This document shows, in pieces, positions 32,243 to 42,562 of a stretch of 64,000 nt of DNA. Source of the DNA: Pseudoips prasinana (taxonomy: Eukaryota; Arthropoda; Insecta; Lepidoptera; Nolidae). The stretch covers positions 26,123,934 to 26,187,933 of the forward strand of contig OX621252.1 of the NCBI GenBank assembly GCA_951640165.1, given 5' to 3'. Below the pieces are notes generated by a model. It made no database searches. It had not been told where the DNA came from and saw nothing but the letters and a program-made list of their open reading frames with translations. Position 1 is the first letter of the stretch. Every line of letters begins with the position of its first letter. The position numbers and the translations under genes were made by a program.

Positions 32243-33033
32243 TCATATTTCTACAATTCAACAAAATCAAAATATCCGTACTGAGACTATAACAGAATTT
32301 GCAAGACCATTATAAACCAATGTTTTCTTGTTCAGGACACCACGGATATAGTTTTGGATACTAAGTATATTATATTAGACTTTTATAAGCGTGTTAAGAT
32401 TATAACGATATTGGTTTATACCACTATATAACTGCTCCATTTTACTGATAATTGTTCTGTAAAGTAAATTTATAAACCCTTATAAAACCAAGTAATAAAT
32501 GCAAATAGTATCCAGAATGTTTAGTTCTGTTTATCACTCTTATTGGTGTACTTTACTTATAGTGGTTCTATAATGTTTCTTGTTAGTAGTTATAAGCATA
32601 GCTTACCAGTTTATCTGCTCTTGAGTGCGTTTACGCCCTCGCGATACTTTTATAGGTCACCCAAGCTTATATTTGACCTTTAATTTCGGCCTATAAGTAA
32701 CTATAAGTTAATGTATAGGAGGAGATATACTATAAGGCCCAACTAACTCCATGCTTGCTATTATAAGCGATGCAGCAAAAACTAGAACCCTTAAGAGAAC
32801 ATTAAAAGTGCTGGAGTCCTATAACGTCTGCACTATAGGATAATTTTGCTGCTTGGGAAGCCGCTATACGTGGATAGCGCAATACTGGCAATTGCGGAGA
32901 TATCTGGGGGAGGCCTAAGTCTAGCAGTGGGCGTATTTCGGCTGATATGATGATTATGATGACCTAGTGAGGGAAGCCGCTATACGTGGATAGCGCAATA
33001 CTGGCAATTGCGGAGATATCTGGGGGAGGCCTG

Positions 33034-33411
33034 ATTACTTAATGTTCGTCTGCAAGTGAATCGTGCGTACTAAGAGCTCACAAGTAAGAATAAATAATAA
33101 AAAAATTAATATTTACATATTTTTAGGGTACCAAACCACAAATATGGTAAATACATATTACCATACATAACTTTTATTGGTCAAAAAGGTTGAAGGTCCA
33201 TCTCGAAAGCATTCCATATCGAATAAAAGATAAATGTCATCTTTTAATTTTTTGATTTGATATGGAATGCTTTGGAAACAGTCCCATACAAATTTCTCCA
33301 AATCGGTTCACTAACTACATTCGTTGATTCACAAATCGTTTAACTTATAGGTACTTTAAAAATACGTACAATCCATTTTAATTCAATTTATTTATCGCAA
33401 ACATAGGTACT
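33034..33411. other. Unassigned; holds a 15-bp inverted repeat
   Basis: AAAGCATTCCATATC at 33206-33220 pairs exactly with 33259-33273 across a 38-nt loop. No gene seen. Confidence 0.45.
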
Positions 33412-33777
33412 GCCCCGTTGGTCTAGCGGTAGCGTGTTCAACCGCAGAAAATTCGGCCCTGGGTTCAAATCCCGGGTAAGGCCAAAAAGTGATTTTGGGA
33501 TTTTTCCGTAAAAAGAAATTTCTTAGTATCAGCCCTAAGTCTGGAAGTCGGCGGTATTACACCCCGTGCCTCGGAGAGCACGTAAAGCCGTCGATCCTGT
33601 ACTTGACCTCTTTCCGGTCGTGTCTCTAGTCGTTCCATCGGATCATGAGAGTGATGGAATAGAAAGTGCCCCTGTGTTTGCGCACACACTTGTGCACTAT
33701 AATATGTCCTGCGCAATTGGTTAATCTCCATTGAGAATGGCCGCCGTGGCCGAAATCGGCTGAGAAGCCATCATCAC
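33412..33777 (+). mobile_element. tRNA-derived SINE, class E, ~365 bp
   Basis: A box TGGTCTAGCGG at 33419-33429 and B box GGTTCAAATCC at 33462-33472 in a tRNA-like head, then the 'cctcggagagcacgtaaagc' body and a CATCATCAC end. The acceptor halves do not pair, so it is not a tRNA gene. A diverged copy of the body is at 47600-47720. Confidence 0.7.
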
Positions 33778-33795
33778 ATTAAAAATACAGATATA

Positions 33796-35083
33796 TTAGG
33801 TCTTTACCTATGAAATTGCCGTTCTGCAGTACTGGCCATTTCAAATCAAAATAATTTTTGTTTGGCTAAGAATTCTAATTTCAAATTAATTTTATTTTAA
33901 AAACATGGATTCTTTTTTCCAAAAGTAGTCATTTCTTTATTGATTAGTGTTACATTTTCATCGCATTTCAATCTTTTTCGTCATCATGGATACGTTAAAA
34001 ATTCGAGTAATTATGGAATATGAGTACCGTCGTGGCAGCAACGCGGCACAAGCGGCACGCAACATCAACGACGTTTACGGAGCTAACACTACAAACCAAC
34101 GCACCACCTGTTATTGGTTTGCTCGCTTCCGTTCTGGAAATTTCGACCTGAAAAATGAACCTCGCGGTCGTCCGAAGACTTTGGTCGACAATGACGAATT
34201 AAAGGCGGTTGTGGAAGCTGATGATACACAATCTACGGCTGAATTAGCAGCAGCTTTCGACGTTAGCGTCAAAACAATATTGGTCCATTTGCGTCAAATT
34301 GGCAAGGTAAAAAAGCTTGACAAATGGGTGCCCCACGAACTCAATGATCGCCAGCGCGAAGTACGCGTCGAGACGTGCCTTGCACTGCTCAACAGACACA
34401 CAAATGAAGGAATTTTGAACCGCATTGTTACCTGCGATGAAAAATGGATTCTGTTTGATAACCGCAAGCGCTCAGCAAGTTGGTTGGATCCTGGTTCAGC
34501 ACCTAAACAATGCCCTAAACGAAAAATTACCCCTAGAAAAGTGATGGTCACTGTTTGGTGGTCTAGCGCCGGTGTGATTCATCACAGCTTCTTACCAAAC
34601 GGGGTGAGCATTACTGCAGATGTGTACTGTGAAGAACTGAGCACAATGATGGAGAAGCTGGCGCATCTCCAACCAGCATTGGTCAATCGCTCGTCTCCGC
34701 TGCTCCTGCACGACAACGCGCGACCTCATACTGCACAGCAGACGGTCTCCAAGTTGCAAGAACTGGGGTTGGAAGCTCTCCGTCATCCGCCCTACTCACC
34801 AGACCTTGCGCCTACAGACTACTACTTTTTCCAGAATTTGGATAACTTCTTGGCGGGAAAAAAATTCAATACCCGAGAGGCAGTACAAAATGCCTTTGAA
34901 GAATTTGTTGCCTCCCGTCCAGCTGATTTCTTTAAGAAGGGCATCAATAAACTGCCACTGCGATGGCAAAGATGCATTGATTGCATGGGTGATTACTTCG
35001 ATTAATACAAATAAAAAAATTCATGAAAAAAATTCGTTTAAATTTTTTCATACAAAACGGCAATTTCATAGGTAAAGACCTAT
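33796..35083 (+). mobile_element. Complete mariner element, 1,288 bp
   Basis: TIRs TTAGGTCTTTACCTATGAAA (left) and ATAGGTCTTTACCTATGAAA (right, complemented) agree at 27 of the first 28 bases. TA duplications at 33794-33795 and 35084-35085. Length and TIR sequence fit the cecropia-type mariners as I remember them. It contains one intact transposase and has no visible internal damage. Confidence 0.9.
33986..35005 (+). CDS. Mariner transposase (DD34D), intact, 339 aa
   Basis: Cut-and-paste transposase that binds the mariner TIRs and inserts at TA. I start at 33986 (MDTLKIRVIMEYEYRRG), which gives 339 aa, near the family's ~345; an upstream in-frame ATG at 33947 would add 13 hydrophobic residues not typical of the family. 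Residues 1-110 form the paired HTH DNA-binding region; WVPHEL is at 114-119. The catalytic triad is D151 (VTCDEKW), D243 (LLHDNARPH) and D278 (SPDLAPTDYY), with exactly 34 residues between the last two. Full-length and free of stops or frameshifts. Activity cannot be told from sequence alone. Confidence 0.93.
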   Translation: MDTLKIRVIMEYEYRRGSNAAQAARNINDVYGANTTNQRTTCYWFARFRSGNFDLKNEPRGRPKTLVDNDELKAVVEADDTQSTAELAAAFDVSVKTILVHLRQIGKVKKLDKWVPHELNDRQREVRVETCLALLNRHTNEGILNRIVTCDEKWILFDNRKRSASWLDPGSAPKQCPKRKITPRKVMVTVWWSSAGVIHHSFLPNGVSITADVYCEELSTMMEKLAHLQPALVNRSSPLLLHDNARPHTAQQTVSKLQELGLEALRHPPYSPDLAPTDYYFFQNLDNFLAGKKFNTREAVQNAFEEFVASRPADFFKKGINKLPLRWQRCIDCMGDYFD

Positions 35084-35085
35084 TA

Positions 35086-35534
35086 TTTCAAGGTGTTATG
35101 GAAATGTTTGTCTCACTATGTCCAACCGAATTGATACAATAATTACTACTACTCTTTTTCTGTCAGTTAAAAATACAACACCAACTTCAACTTTTTTTTT
35201 CTAAATCCTAATGTTATCATCAGATTTAAACAAAATTACGAACCCACTCTCTCAAGTAAATATAGGCAGCTTTAAAGGAGGAATGTTATAGGCTGACAAG
35301 CAAAGCGGGCGCGCCGCCTACAAGGGAGCAAGCACTATGTAGAATTAAATGGAAAATAATTAATGGAATTAATTCTATTTTGAATTTCTTTTAAAAAAAT
35401 CTTGTAGGACAAAATAAGTAAGTAAAAATAAACATATATTTGACACTTAAAAGCGTAGGACGTTATTAGACTTTTTTTAAAGCACTAAGTCTTGATTTAT
35501 TTTACAATCCAAGCAAAGACTAATAAGTAAGTAA
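35086..35534. other. No recognised feature
   Basis: AT-rich apart from 'gcgggcgcgccgcc' near 35307. No ORF or repeat match. Confidence 0.35.
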
Positions 35535-35748
35535 TCTATACTAATATTAAAAAGAGGTAATGTTTGCGAGTTTGTGATGTTGTAAGGGGTAATCTCTGGA
35601 TCGATTTTCAAAATTATTTCACCAATAGAAAGCTACGTTATTTGTAGAGTGTCATAGGCTATGATTCATCATCATAATTTTTAACGCGGGACAAACGGGC
35701 AGGGGTAAAAATTTTATAACGCGGAACGAAGTCCGTGGTCACTGCTAG
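35535..35748 (+). mobile_element. Short Helitron, 214 bp
   Basis: A|TCTATACTAATATTAAAAAG at the start, ACTGCTAG|T at the end. Confidence 0.7.
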
Positions 35749-35799
35749 TTTTATATAAACCTTAACTTCTATGTTGTATGGGCAATATGAGTCACTTAA

Positions 35800-36090
35800 A
35801 TAGTTGTCCTGTACGGGAATCACATTCGAAACAAGAGGGCGCCGATGTAGTGTTAAGGTGACAATATTTTAGGCCTAATATGGCCTTCCACGTACAGTCT
35901 AACGTCTATAATTAGTTGACGGTGACTCGGTGCCCTCTTGTTTCGATTTCGGGTTTGATTCCCGTTCAGGACATCTATTTGTGTGCTTCATTTTTTTTGC
36001 AGTCTAGTTGTACTTTGTGTCCGTGAATTGCATGGTTGTTAAGTCTAGTAAGTATGTAATGTGTCTCTGGGAGTGTCTTTATTTGTCTTT
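35800..36090. repeat. Class C SINE with an inverted copy of its own head
   Basis: A plus-strand SINE head and body (35927-36090) is preceded by a reverse-complement copy of its head (35805-35845, matching 35927-35973 with a 6-nt gap). Both share 'cgaaacaagagggc'. Arms are ~41-47 nt with an ~80-nt spacer. Confidence 0.65.
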
Positions 36091-36194
36091 TAATTTTCAC
36101 AATGATCAGTTTGGCCTAATATATGGGACAGTCCACTGGATACGACTGCACACGCACGTCCATAACGTAGAGAGTTAAAGTATTTTACTATCAT

Positions 36195-36218
36195 ACTGTT
36201 AGTAAAATTACTAACAGT
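36195..36218. repeat. 11-bp perfect hairpin with 2-nt loop
   Basis: ACTGTTAGTAA, AA, then the exact complement. Confidence 0.8.
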
Positions 36219-36382
36219 TAAGTTAAGATTTTTTATAACTAACACCTTATGGGCCGTAAAAAATGATCTGAAATAAATGATTAATAATAATAATAAAATA
36301 ATCTCTGTAAATCTTTGACACTAATATTGTTCCCTTTATAGATATCCTGGTACAGATGTCTCCTTTGTTGATTATATAGGGC

Positions 36383-36773
36383 GGCCGAGGAGTTGACGTT
36401 CAAACGCAAAATTTAGATAGTTTAAGATGAGGAGTATCTGAATCACCCCCCCCCCCCCCCCCCTCATGTATGTTCTACGATTTTGCGTAGTTTTCGATAT
36501 ATAATTTATGTAATGATTATTTTCGTTCATTTCTGGTTCAGTTTTTTGTGATAACTAATTAGCATAGTTAAACCTAACACCCTAAGAAGTATGGTTTATC
36601 TAATCATTGCAGAACTGACTTAGAATTTATTCGAAAGTTTAAAATCACGGTTCGAGCTCAGGACCCATACATTTCCAAAGTATGAAAAAAAATTTGGTGG
36701 TTATGGTTTATGATTCGGATACTCCTCATCATAAATTATCAAAATTTTGCGTTTGTACGCCAACTCCTCGGCC
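36383..36773. mobile_element. 391-bp TIR element with ~60-bp ends
   Basis: Ends start GGCCGAGGAGTTG and are inverted repeats of ~60 bp, both containing 'gatgaggagtat'. No coding. A poly(C) run of 18 lies at 36446-36463. I could not recognise a target duplication. A solo end of the same family is at 40033-40102. Confidence 0.7.
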
Positions 36774-37589
36774 ACTCGACAAACATTCGTATACCTCAAC
36801 AAACATTTGTGGCACATTCAAACAGAAATTCTTGTGATTCTCATACTAATGAATGTAAGTATCTGTTCAGTTAATTTTGATTAATAGTGTCTAACTAATG
36901 TTTTTGTTCATTTGATAAGGTGAAGGTTGGCAAAACAATCAATCTTGTCGGGATAGCAGTAGTAATATATATAATATGGTGACTAGTTGGTATTGGTCAA
37001 AAATGCCCATGTGAGTATGTTTCGACCGTTTGCGGACCGTCTCAACTGGTCCGTATTGGAACCACTAGCCGAGGAACACACTAAATTCATTTCGCTGGGT
37101 CTTCTCTGTTGGGGCACGCTAGGGCGATCGTTGCTGTACACACACATCCGCCAAAATAATAATATTAAAATCCTACTTTACTATAGGCAGAACCATTCTC
37201 ACTAGATGTAATAAATATTTATATCAAAAATAATAAATATTAACATTCAATAAACTTTAAATAACTATTTTGGAAGTAACATTACAAATAATCTGCTCAT
37301 TTAAATAAACCTATACGACCATAAATTATTTTCTTAAGTAATGAAAATAAAACACAGAGCCAAAAAAACCTATGAATGTGTGTTTTTATTTTATATAATT
37401 TTTTTGAAAAGAATGCAACAATTTGTGTGATCAAGTTTGTAGCTCTATCTCAAGCTTTCGCTTACATCTATTGCCTTTTGAACCTGGGAAAATCTTTTGT
37501 ATAACACTAAGAAAACACGAAAATGTCTACTTATTCGTAAAGTTGTCGCTTTTACACGTAGTTTTACTAAAATAATATGTTACGTCAAT
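36774..37589. other. No recognised gene
   Basis: Short ORF at 36987-37205 has no recognisable domain. AT-rich otherwise. Confidence 0.35.
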
Positions 37590-37790
37590 TTAGGTACAAT
37601 TAATTTGACTAAATGTAGTCACTCACTTCCTCGGTGTGCTATTGTTTCGGGTTCGCTCGCAAATATTTGTATGACCTTTAAATGGTTGTTTTGCGTTTGG
37701 GTGAGTTTTGTGTCGTTAATTGAATGTTTGTAAAATCCGTCTCGGATTTAATTCCCTACTGCGGGGGTGATGTCTTAATTTAACAAAAAA
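37590..37790 (+). mobile_element. SINE class C, diverged
   Basis: Order of 'tttcgggttcgctcgc', 'aaatggttgttttgcg' and 'tgcgggggtgatgtctta' matches class C. Confidence 0.55.
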
Positions 37791-37859
37791 ATATTTTTAA
37801 CTGTTCCATGCTTGTATATTTTGGATGCATGTATATAGCATAAGAACCTATTTCAGGAA

Positions 37860-38235
37860 CCCTCTAGTTCTTATAGTAGACGGGCGCGACATCAGCATAA
37901 ATTAGACAGACCTTTAACTAGACTGACTTTGACATCTAATAATAGTTATATAATGTGTATTAAAATATTCAATAAGATTCCTAATAATTTGAAATCAATG
38001 ACATTTTCTTAATTTAAAAAAGAGTTAACTGAACTGGCTTGCTGAAAAATGTTTTTATAGCATTCATGATTTCTTTGAATTTAAATTATAAATTGACAGT
38101 ATATTGTTAGATTGTGCTTTCTAAAAACAGCAGCTTCATAAAAATATTTGTACGCTCGTAAGAGCAAAACATAGTGGACCATAAATAATTTATAACACCT
38201 TTAATGTACCCTGTGTTTGTTGTCAAATAATCATT
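37860..38235 (+). pseudogene. Jockey/CR1-type LINE C-terminal remnant and 3' UTR
   Basis: Reads FNKIPNNLKSMTFS then KKELTELAC near 37960-38045, the usual end of Jockey/CR1 proteins (YN-LP--LK---F---L), with stops. 5' truncated. Confidence 0.55.
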
Positions 38236-38238
38236 ATT

Positions 38239-38324
38239 TTATTATAATCTATTCTAAAAAAAAATACTTTGTTTAAGATAACTATCTTAAACAAAGTATT
38301 TTTTTTTAGAATAGATAATAATAA
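38239..38324. repeat. 42-bp near-perfect palindrome, 2-nt spacer
   Basis: 38239-38280 and 38283-38324 pair with a single mismatch (38246/38317); the inner 34 bp are perfect, including matching A9/T9 tracts. Confidence 0.95.
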
Positions 38325-38786
38325 CAGCTTCTAATTACTTTAAAACATCATTTAATAGATCAATGATGTGATCTTTAAGCTTACATATCTTTAAATACTA
38401 CGACGCTACGGCACTGCTACGCCAGCGCTACACTGTACTTCGTAGAAGGAGCAGACACGATAAAAATATATAAAATTAAACGAGCAAGTATAAGTGCTTA
38501 TAACATTCAAATAATACCCTTTTATTCGTTTGCTACGCCAAAATATCTTCTCATTCTTTCTAAATATGGGGGAAAAGAGTTAAAAGTTTGAGAATAAATA
38601 TATAGTCATTGGAAGGATATAATAATATCTTCTCTTATACGAACTGGGTTTTATTGACGTAATCACCAAGTTATTACTTTTCCTAGAACGCGCAAGTAAA
38701 ACTTCTAGAAAACATACAATTACCATTAACGTTACCAACAAGCTCATTGTTGTGGCTCTGGCAGTGGCTAATGTTTAAGGCGTAGG
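38325..38786. other. No recognised feature
   Basis: AT-rich, no ORF or repeat match. Confidence 0.35.
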
Positions 38787-38788
38787 TA

Positions 38789-38923
38789 CAGACGCCAGCA
38801 CATCAAGCTACCCCAATCTGTCAAATTTCCACAATTGAAAGTGAACCTTATGCTTTTGTGATAAAGTTGAAAATCTATAAAAGAAATTTGACAGATTGGG
38901 GTAGCTGGATGTGCTGGCGTCTG
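38789..38923. mobile_element. TA-target MITE, copy 4 (135 bp, best preserved)
   Basis: CAGACGCCAGCACATCAAGC and its complement at the ends, TA on both sides. Near-perfect ~42-bp arms. Confidence 0.85.
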
Positions 38924-38925
38924 TA

Positions 38926-40032
38926 CATAGACTACGATAACCGCTTCAGATCAGGTGAGGTTTATTCTTGTTTGAGTGTTTAATAACTTAGTTTTCTTTC
39001 ATTGTTAGCTAATATGAAACCTTCCAATTAATTTTATAAAAAACAACAAACAAATCTACTTAATTGACCTGTTTAACAAAAGGACCGTATATTTCAATAT
39101 TTTTTAGAAATAATGGATAGACCGAGAGTTGGCGCTCAAAACTTAAACACGTCTTGTTATTAGTCAATCTGCATTTAATATGTTATGAAGAAGCATTTTG
39201 TGATGACGTAGATTGACAAATAAGGTATTTCTAATGTTTAATAAAATATAGTATCAAAGAAGACAGACATGTGTTGCATGTAAAATAGGGTATGATTTAA
39301 TATGGCACAATTTCCCAGAAACATGTTGATATTTCCTGTAATACTATTAGACGTACCAAAATGAAAGATACACTGTTATTTGTCGAAACATCTTCCACAA
39401 ACATAACTGTATTTATTTATATTACAATTTAGAATATTATTGTTATCAAACCCAAACACTCATGTATGTTCTTCGCAAATTCAAGCTAAGATTTACTGAT
39501 AGATTGAGTATATTTTATTGTTAAATATGATTTTCTTCAGATTCTATTATTGTTTTACTATACATATGTGCGATTGACACTCTTATCGCATAATAGTGAT
39601 ATTTTCCAGACATCCGTTGGATGAACTAAATTAGCAGATCAGAAAGGCGATACGATAGACGAAGAAGGTTATCTATTCGACTGTATGTTTTTAAATACAT
39701 TGTTCTCCCTCTAACTGCTGTCAAAATGTTGAATAATGGACATTTCGGTACCCTGGCTCTCAGTCTATATATATCTAAAGCTTCTAGAAGCCTTGAAAGT
39801 TTCGTATTTTTCCTTACACGAGATTTTACTGTTAATGGCAGGTACAGTCAACATATGATATATTTAAGCCGGGCTTTCGGTTGCTACTCATGTCTACTGT
39901 TCATAATAACGATAAAGTTTAATAAATATTACCCGAGCAGAGAGGTTTTTATACTGCCAAATTGTCAACAAACCTTCAAAAGGTATTATCGTAGCGTCTG
40001 ATTCTTAATTTTTAGACATTTAATTTATAGAC
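38926..40032. other. No recognised gene
   Basis: A 91-codon ORF at 39726-40001 lacks domains or coding-like composition. Rest unassigned. Confidence 0.35.
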
Positions 40033-40102
40033 ACGGGGGTGATTCGGATACTCCTCATCATAAAGTATCTTAATTTTGCGTTTGAACGTCGACTCCTCGG
40101 CC
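40033..40102 (-). mobile_element. Solo end of the GGCCGAGGAGT element
   Basis: Reverse complement of the left ~80 bp of 36383-36773, including a G5 remnant where the other copy has C18. Confidence 0.65.
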
Positions 40103-40229
40103 AGCCTGTATATTGATCAATAATATTTTTACTGGCTCATATATTGTGAAGTTCCTAGTCTTATCTTACAAATTCTCACTCATGAACTTGACTTTTATCC
40201 CCTCACAGTTAAACTCTGACAACCTTGCT

Positions 40230-40560
40230 GATAAGCAGGAGTACAAACTAAATAATACCTATAGCGTGCGTAGGCCGTTGTTAGTGACTCTGCATAGCCA
40301 GAGGTCGTTGTTGTGATCTCCACTCATTAGTGGGGATCACAACAACGACCTCTGGCGATAAAGATTTGCCATTACAAATATTTATCTGATGAGCATAATT
40401 ATTTGACTTGTGTCTGAGAGTAATTTATCTGTAATATGTACTAAGTCTTTGGAAATATATATTAATGTTTATAGTTGTCTGGTTGCTGTAGTACAGACTC
40501 AGCCAAGTTTCGGATCAGATGATAGTGTTCGTTGTCCCAAGATATTTGGTTTATTTACTT
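40230..40560 (+). mobile_element. Diverged SINE with a head foldback
   Basis: Body and tail recognisable ('gatgagcataattatttg', 'tttcggatcagatg', 'ttgtcccaagatat'). The head carries a 28-bp stem (40297-40324 with 40329-40356, 4-nt loop, one T/G). Confidence 0.55.
40297..40356. repeat. 28-bp hairpin with 4-nt loop
   Basis: 'gccagaggtcgttgttgtga' opens the left arm; its complement closes the right arm. One T/G at 40319/40334 is the only imperfection. Confidence 0.95.
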
Positions 40561-40608
40561 TAGCGTATTTCAAATTTAATTCTGTGACCGGCGACTCAAA
40601 GAATGCAT

Positions 40609-42549
40609 AGTTAGTTAGTTAGTTAGTTGGGCGATTGGTTTCCGCACTTAGCCTCCTAATTGGGCCATTGTAAGTGAACTTATTTGGCTATTCAAACCAT
40701 TTTAGTTCCATCCAGAAGTCCAAAAGGCCTCGAAAGCTTGGCTTGAGTACTTCCTGCAGTGTCTTCGGATCGTTTAGGAACTTTGCCCGTTGGCTGGCAA
40801 CGCTATTGCAGTGTAGCAGTACGTGTGCCGGTGTTTCTTCAGATCCTCTGCACAAGGGGCTGTCTGTGACGCCAATCTTGAAGAGGTGTTTGTTTAGTGT
40901 GCAGTGTCCGGTGATTGTGCCTATCACCATGCGCAAATCTTTTCTGTTCAGATGTAGTAGACTGCGTGATAGACGTTTGTTCAGAGATGGTAGAATTTCC
41001 TTTGTCTTCTTCTAGATCCATCCACTCTTTTTCATGTTACTGCGTGGTTTTTTCACTTAGTCATGTTTTCAGTTAGTTAAAGGGTAAGGGTACTAGAGGT
41101 TCTGGTCCCATAGTCCTCGTTTTTGAGCCCTTTCTGCCAGCTGGTCCGCAGTATCATTACCCAGAGAGCCGCTGTGGCTCCGAATCCACTGTAGTGTAAC
41201 TTTATTGTCAGATGCTATGTTTTCGAGTGCACAGTGGCACTCCATGATGAGACCGCTGTTCAATTTGTTGCTCTTTAAAGCCTGGAGTACAGAAGCACTG
41301 TCTGACACAATACGTATTGATTTGCCACGCACCATTCTAGACTTGACTGCTATTGCAGATCTAAGTATTCCCACGCATTCCGCTTGGAAAATAGAGTTTA
41401 GGCTTCCTAGAGTAGTCGATATATTGATGTTTAGGTCACTAGAGAAGACGCCGGCTCCTGTGCCTTTATTTGTTTTAGATCCATCCGTGTATATCTGAAC
41501 TTCGTGGATACCGGAACTGTCCTTGGCATCTTCTTGAAGTTGGATTGCGTAGTTTTTATCAAAAACGAAAGTTTTTGGGATTTTATCACATGTCGCGTCA
41601 ATCATTGGGAGCGTCTTCTGTATGTCATCCATGAGGCGCGTATGCGTTTCCCTGTTATTTTGCTTTCACAACCCAGCTTTGTTAAGCATTATGGCTGTAA
41701 CCGCGGCCTCATGTAGGTGCAACGGTCAGAGGTTTAGTAAGGCCTTTAGGGCCGCGGTGGAAGTCGTTCTCATGGTTCCTGTCGTTGCTAGGCATGCTAG
41801 TCGTTGGAGACTTTGAAGTTTGGCCCTTGCGGTGCCTGTTTGAGTTTTGGGCCACCATATAACGGCGCCATACGTTATCATGGGGCGTATTATCATTTTG
41901 TAAAGCCATAGGGTCATAGAGGGTTTCAAACCCCATTTATTCCCTATGAGTCTTTTGCATTGCCAGAAGACTGAGCGGGCTTTGTCGGTTTTATCCTCTA
42001 TGTGTCTGTTCCAGTAGAGCTTACTATCGAGAGTTAAGCCTAGGTATTTGACCTCCGATGAGAGGCTCAGTTTAGTGCCAAACAATTTTGGTAGGTCCAT
42101 AGTGTTTGGTTTTCTCTTGTTTGTGAATAGGACCATTTCTGTTTTCTTTGGATCGACCGTTAATTTGTTTTGGTCACACCATTGTTCTACGATTTTGAAG
42201 GCAGATTGCATGCGGTTACAAATCATGTTTTCTGAGTTGCCTTTTATTAGAATCGTGATGTCATCAGCGTAGCCGACGGTGTAGTAGCATCTTTGGTTAA
42301 GGCGTCGTAGTAAATCATCCACCACGATGTTCCATAAGAGGGGTGAGAGTAAACCTCTCTGGGGACAGCCTTTTGTCACGATACCTCTCGTGGTGGAGTT
42401 TACTGTGAACCTTATAGCGCTCAGCCTTAGGAGGTTGTCAATCCAGCCACTAATGGTTTGATCCGCTCCAAGTTTGGCAAGGAAGTGTTTGATGCTAAAG
42501 AATTTTGTTTTGACGAAGACTCCTTCGATGTCAATGAAGGCGCCTAGTG
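40609..42549 (-). pseudogene. 5'-truncated RNase H-bearing LINE (LOA/R1/I group), 13-bp TSD
   Basis: On the minus strand: RT from AFIDIEGVF, through KGCPQRGLLSPLLWN (usual GG is RG), VGYADDIT and VKYLGLTLD, to TGTMRTTSTAALKALL; then a frameshift near 41700; then RNase H (IYTDGS, FQAECVGI, IVSDSAS, WIRSHSGSLGNDTAD); then a C-terminal Cys/His region (PLCRGSEETPAHVLLHC) and stop near 40690. The tail is (AACT)n. TCAAAGAATGCAT flanks both ends (40596-40608, 42550-42562). The RTs I recall with this set are LOA/Bilbo-like. Endonuclease and ORF1 are absent. Confidence 0.9.
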
Positions 42550-42562
42550 TCAAAGAATGCAT

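Larger units (their letters stand above)
30504..32857. mobile_element. 2.35-kb TIR transposon with two convergent gene remnants
   Basis: Ends are CCCAAGCAGCAAAAT and its exact complement (15 bp). It interrupts the 116-bp unit cleanly between GGGAA and GCCGC; the duplication is AA, or up to GGGAA because the terminal GGG is ambiguous. Subterminal 83-bp repeats lie at 30671-30836. A plus-strand gene has a donor at 30924/30925 and a terminal exon at 31470-31998; an antisense coding remnant is at 31969-32242. I cannot assign the superfamily. Confidence 0.8.
27055..33033 (+). repeat. Tandem array of RTE 3' ends, 116-bp unit, broken by two insertions
   Basis: The unit starts 'gacctagtgagggaagccgc' and ends in GATGAT. 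Starts at 30025, 30141, 30257, 30373 and 30489 are exactly 116 bp apart; a further start is at 32961, with earlier diverged starts at 27140 and 27250. Array pieces are 27140-27316, 29967-30503 and 32858-33033, separated by a LINE and a TIR transposon. Each unit equals the last ~40 codons plus terminus of an RTE LINE (compare 17107-17230). At 27058-27135 is a small foldback of the same material ('ccatcttgtag' and its complement). Confidence 0.85.

Noticed and set aside
33412..33480. tRNA gene
   Set aside because: A and B boxes are present but the acceptor stem does not pair and a SINE body follows directly.
33947..33985. Upstream ATG as the mariner start
   Set aside because: Adds 13 hydrophobic residues atypical for mariner; 33986 gives the expected length.
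41205..41498. 97-codon plus-strand ORF
   Set aside because: Shadow of the RNase H domain on the minus strand.
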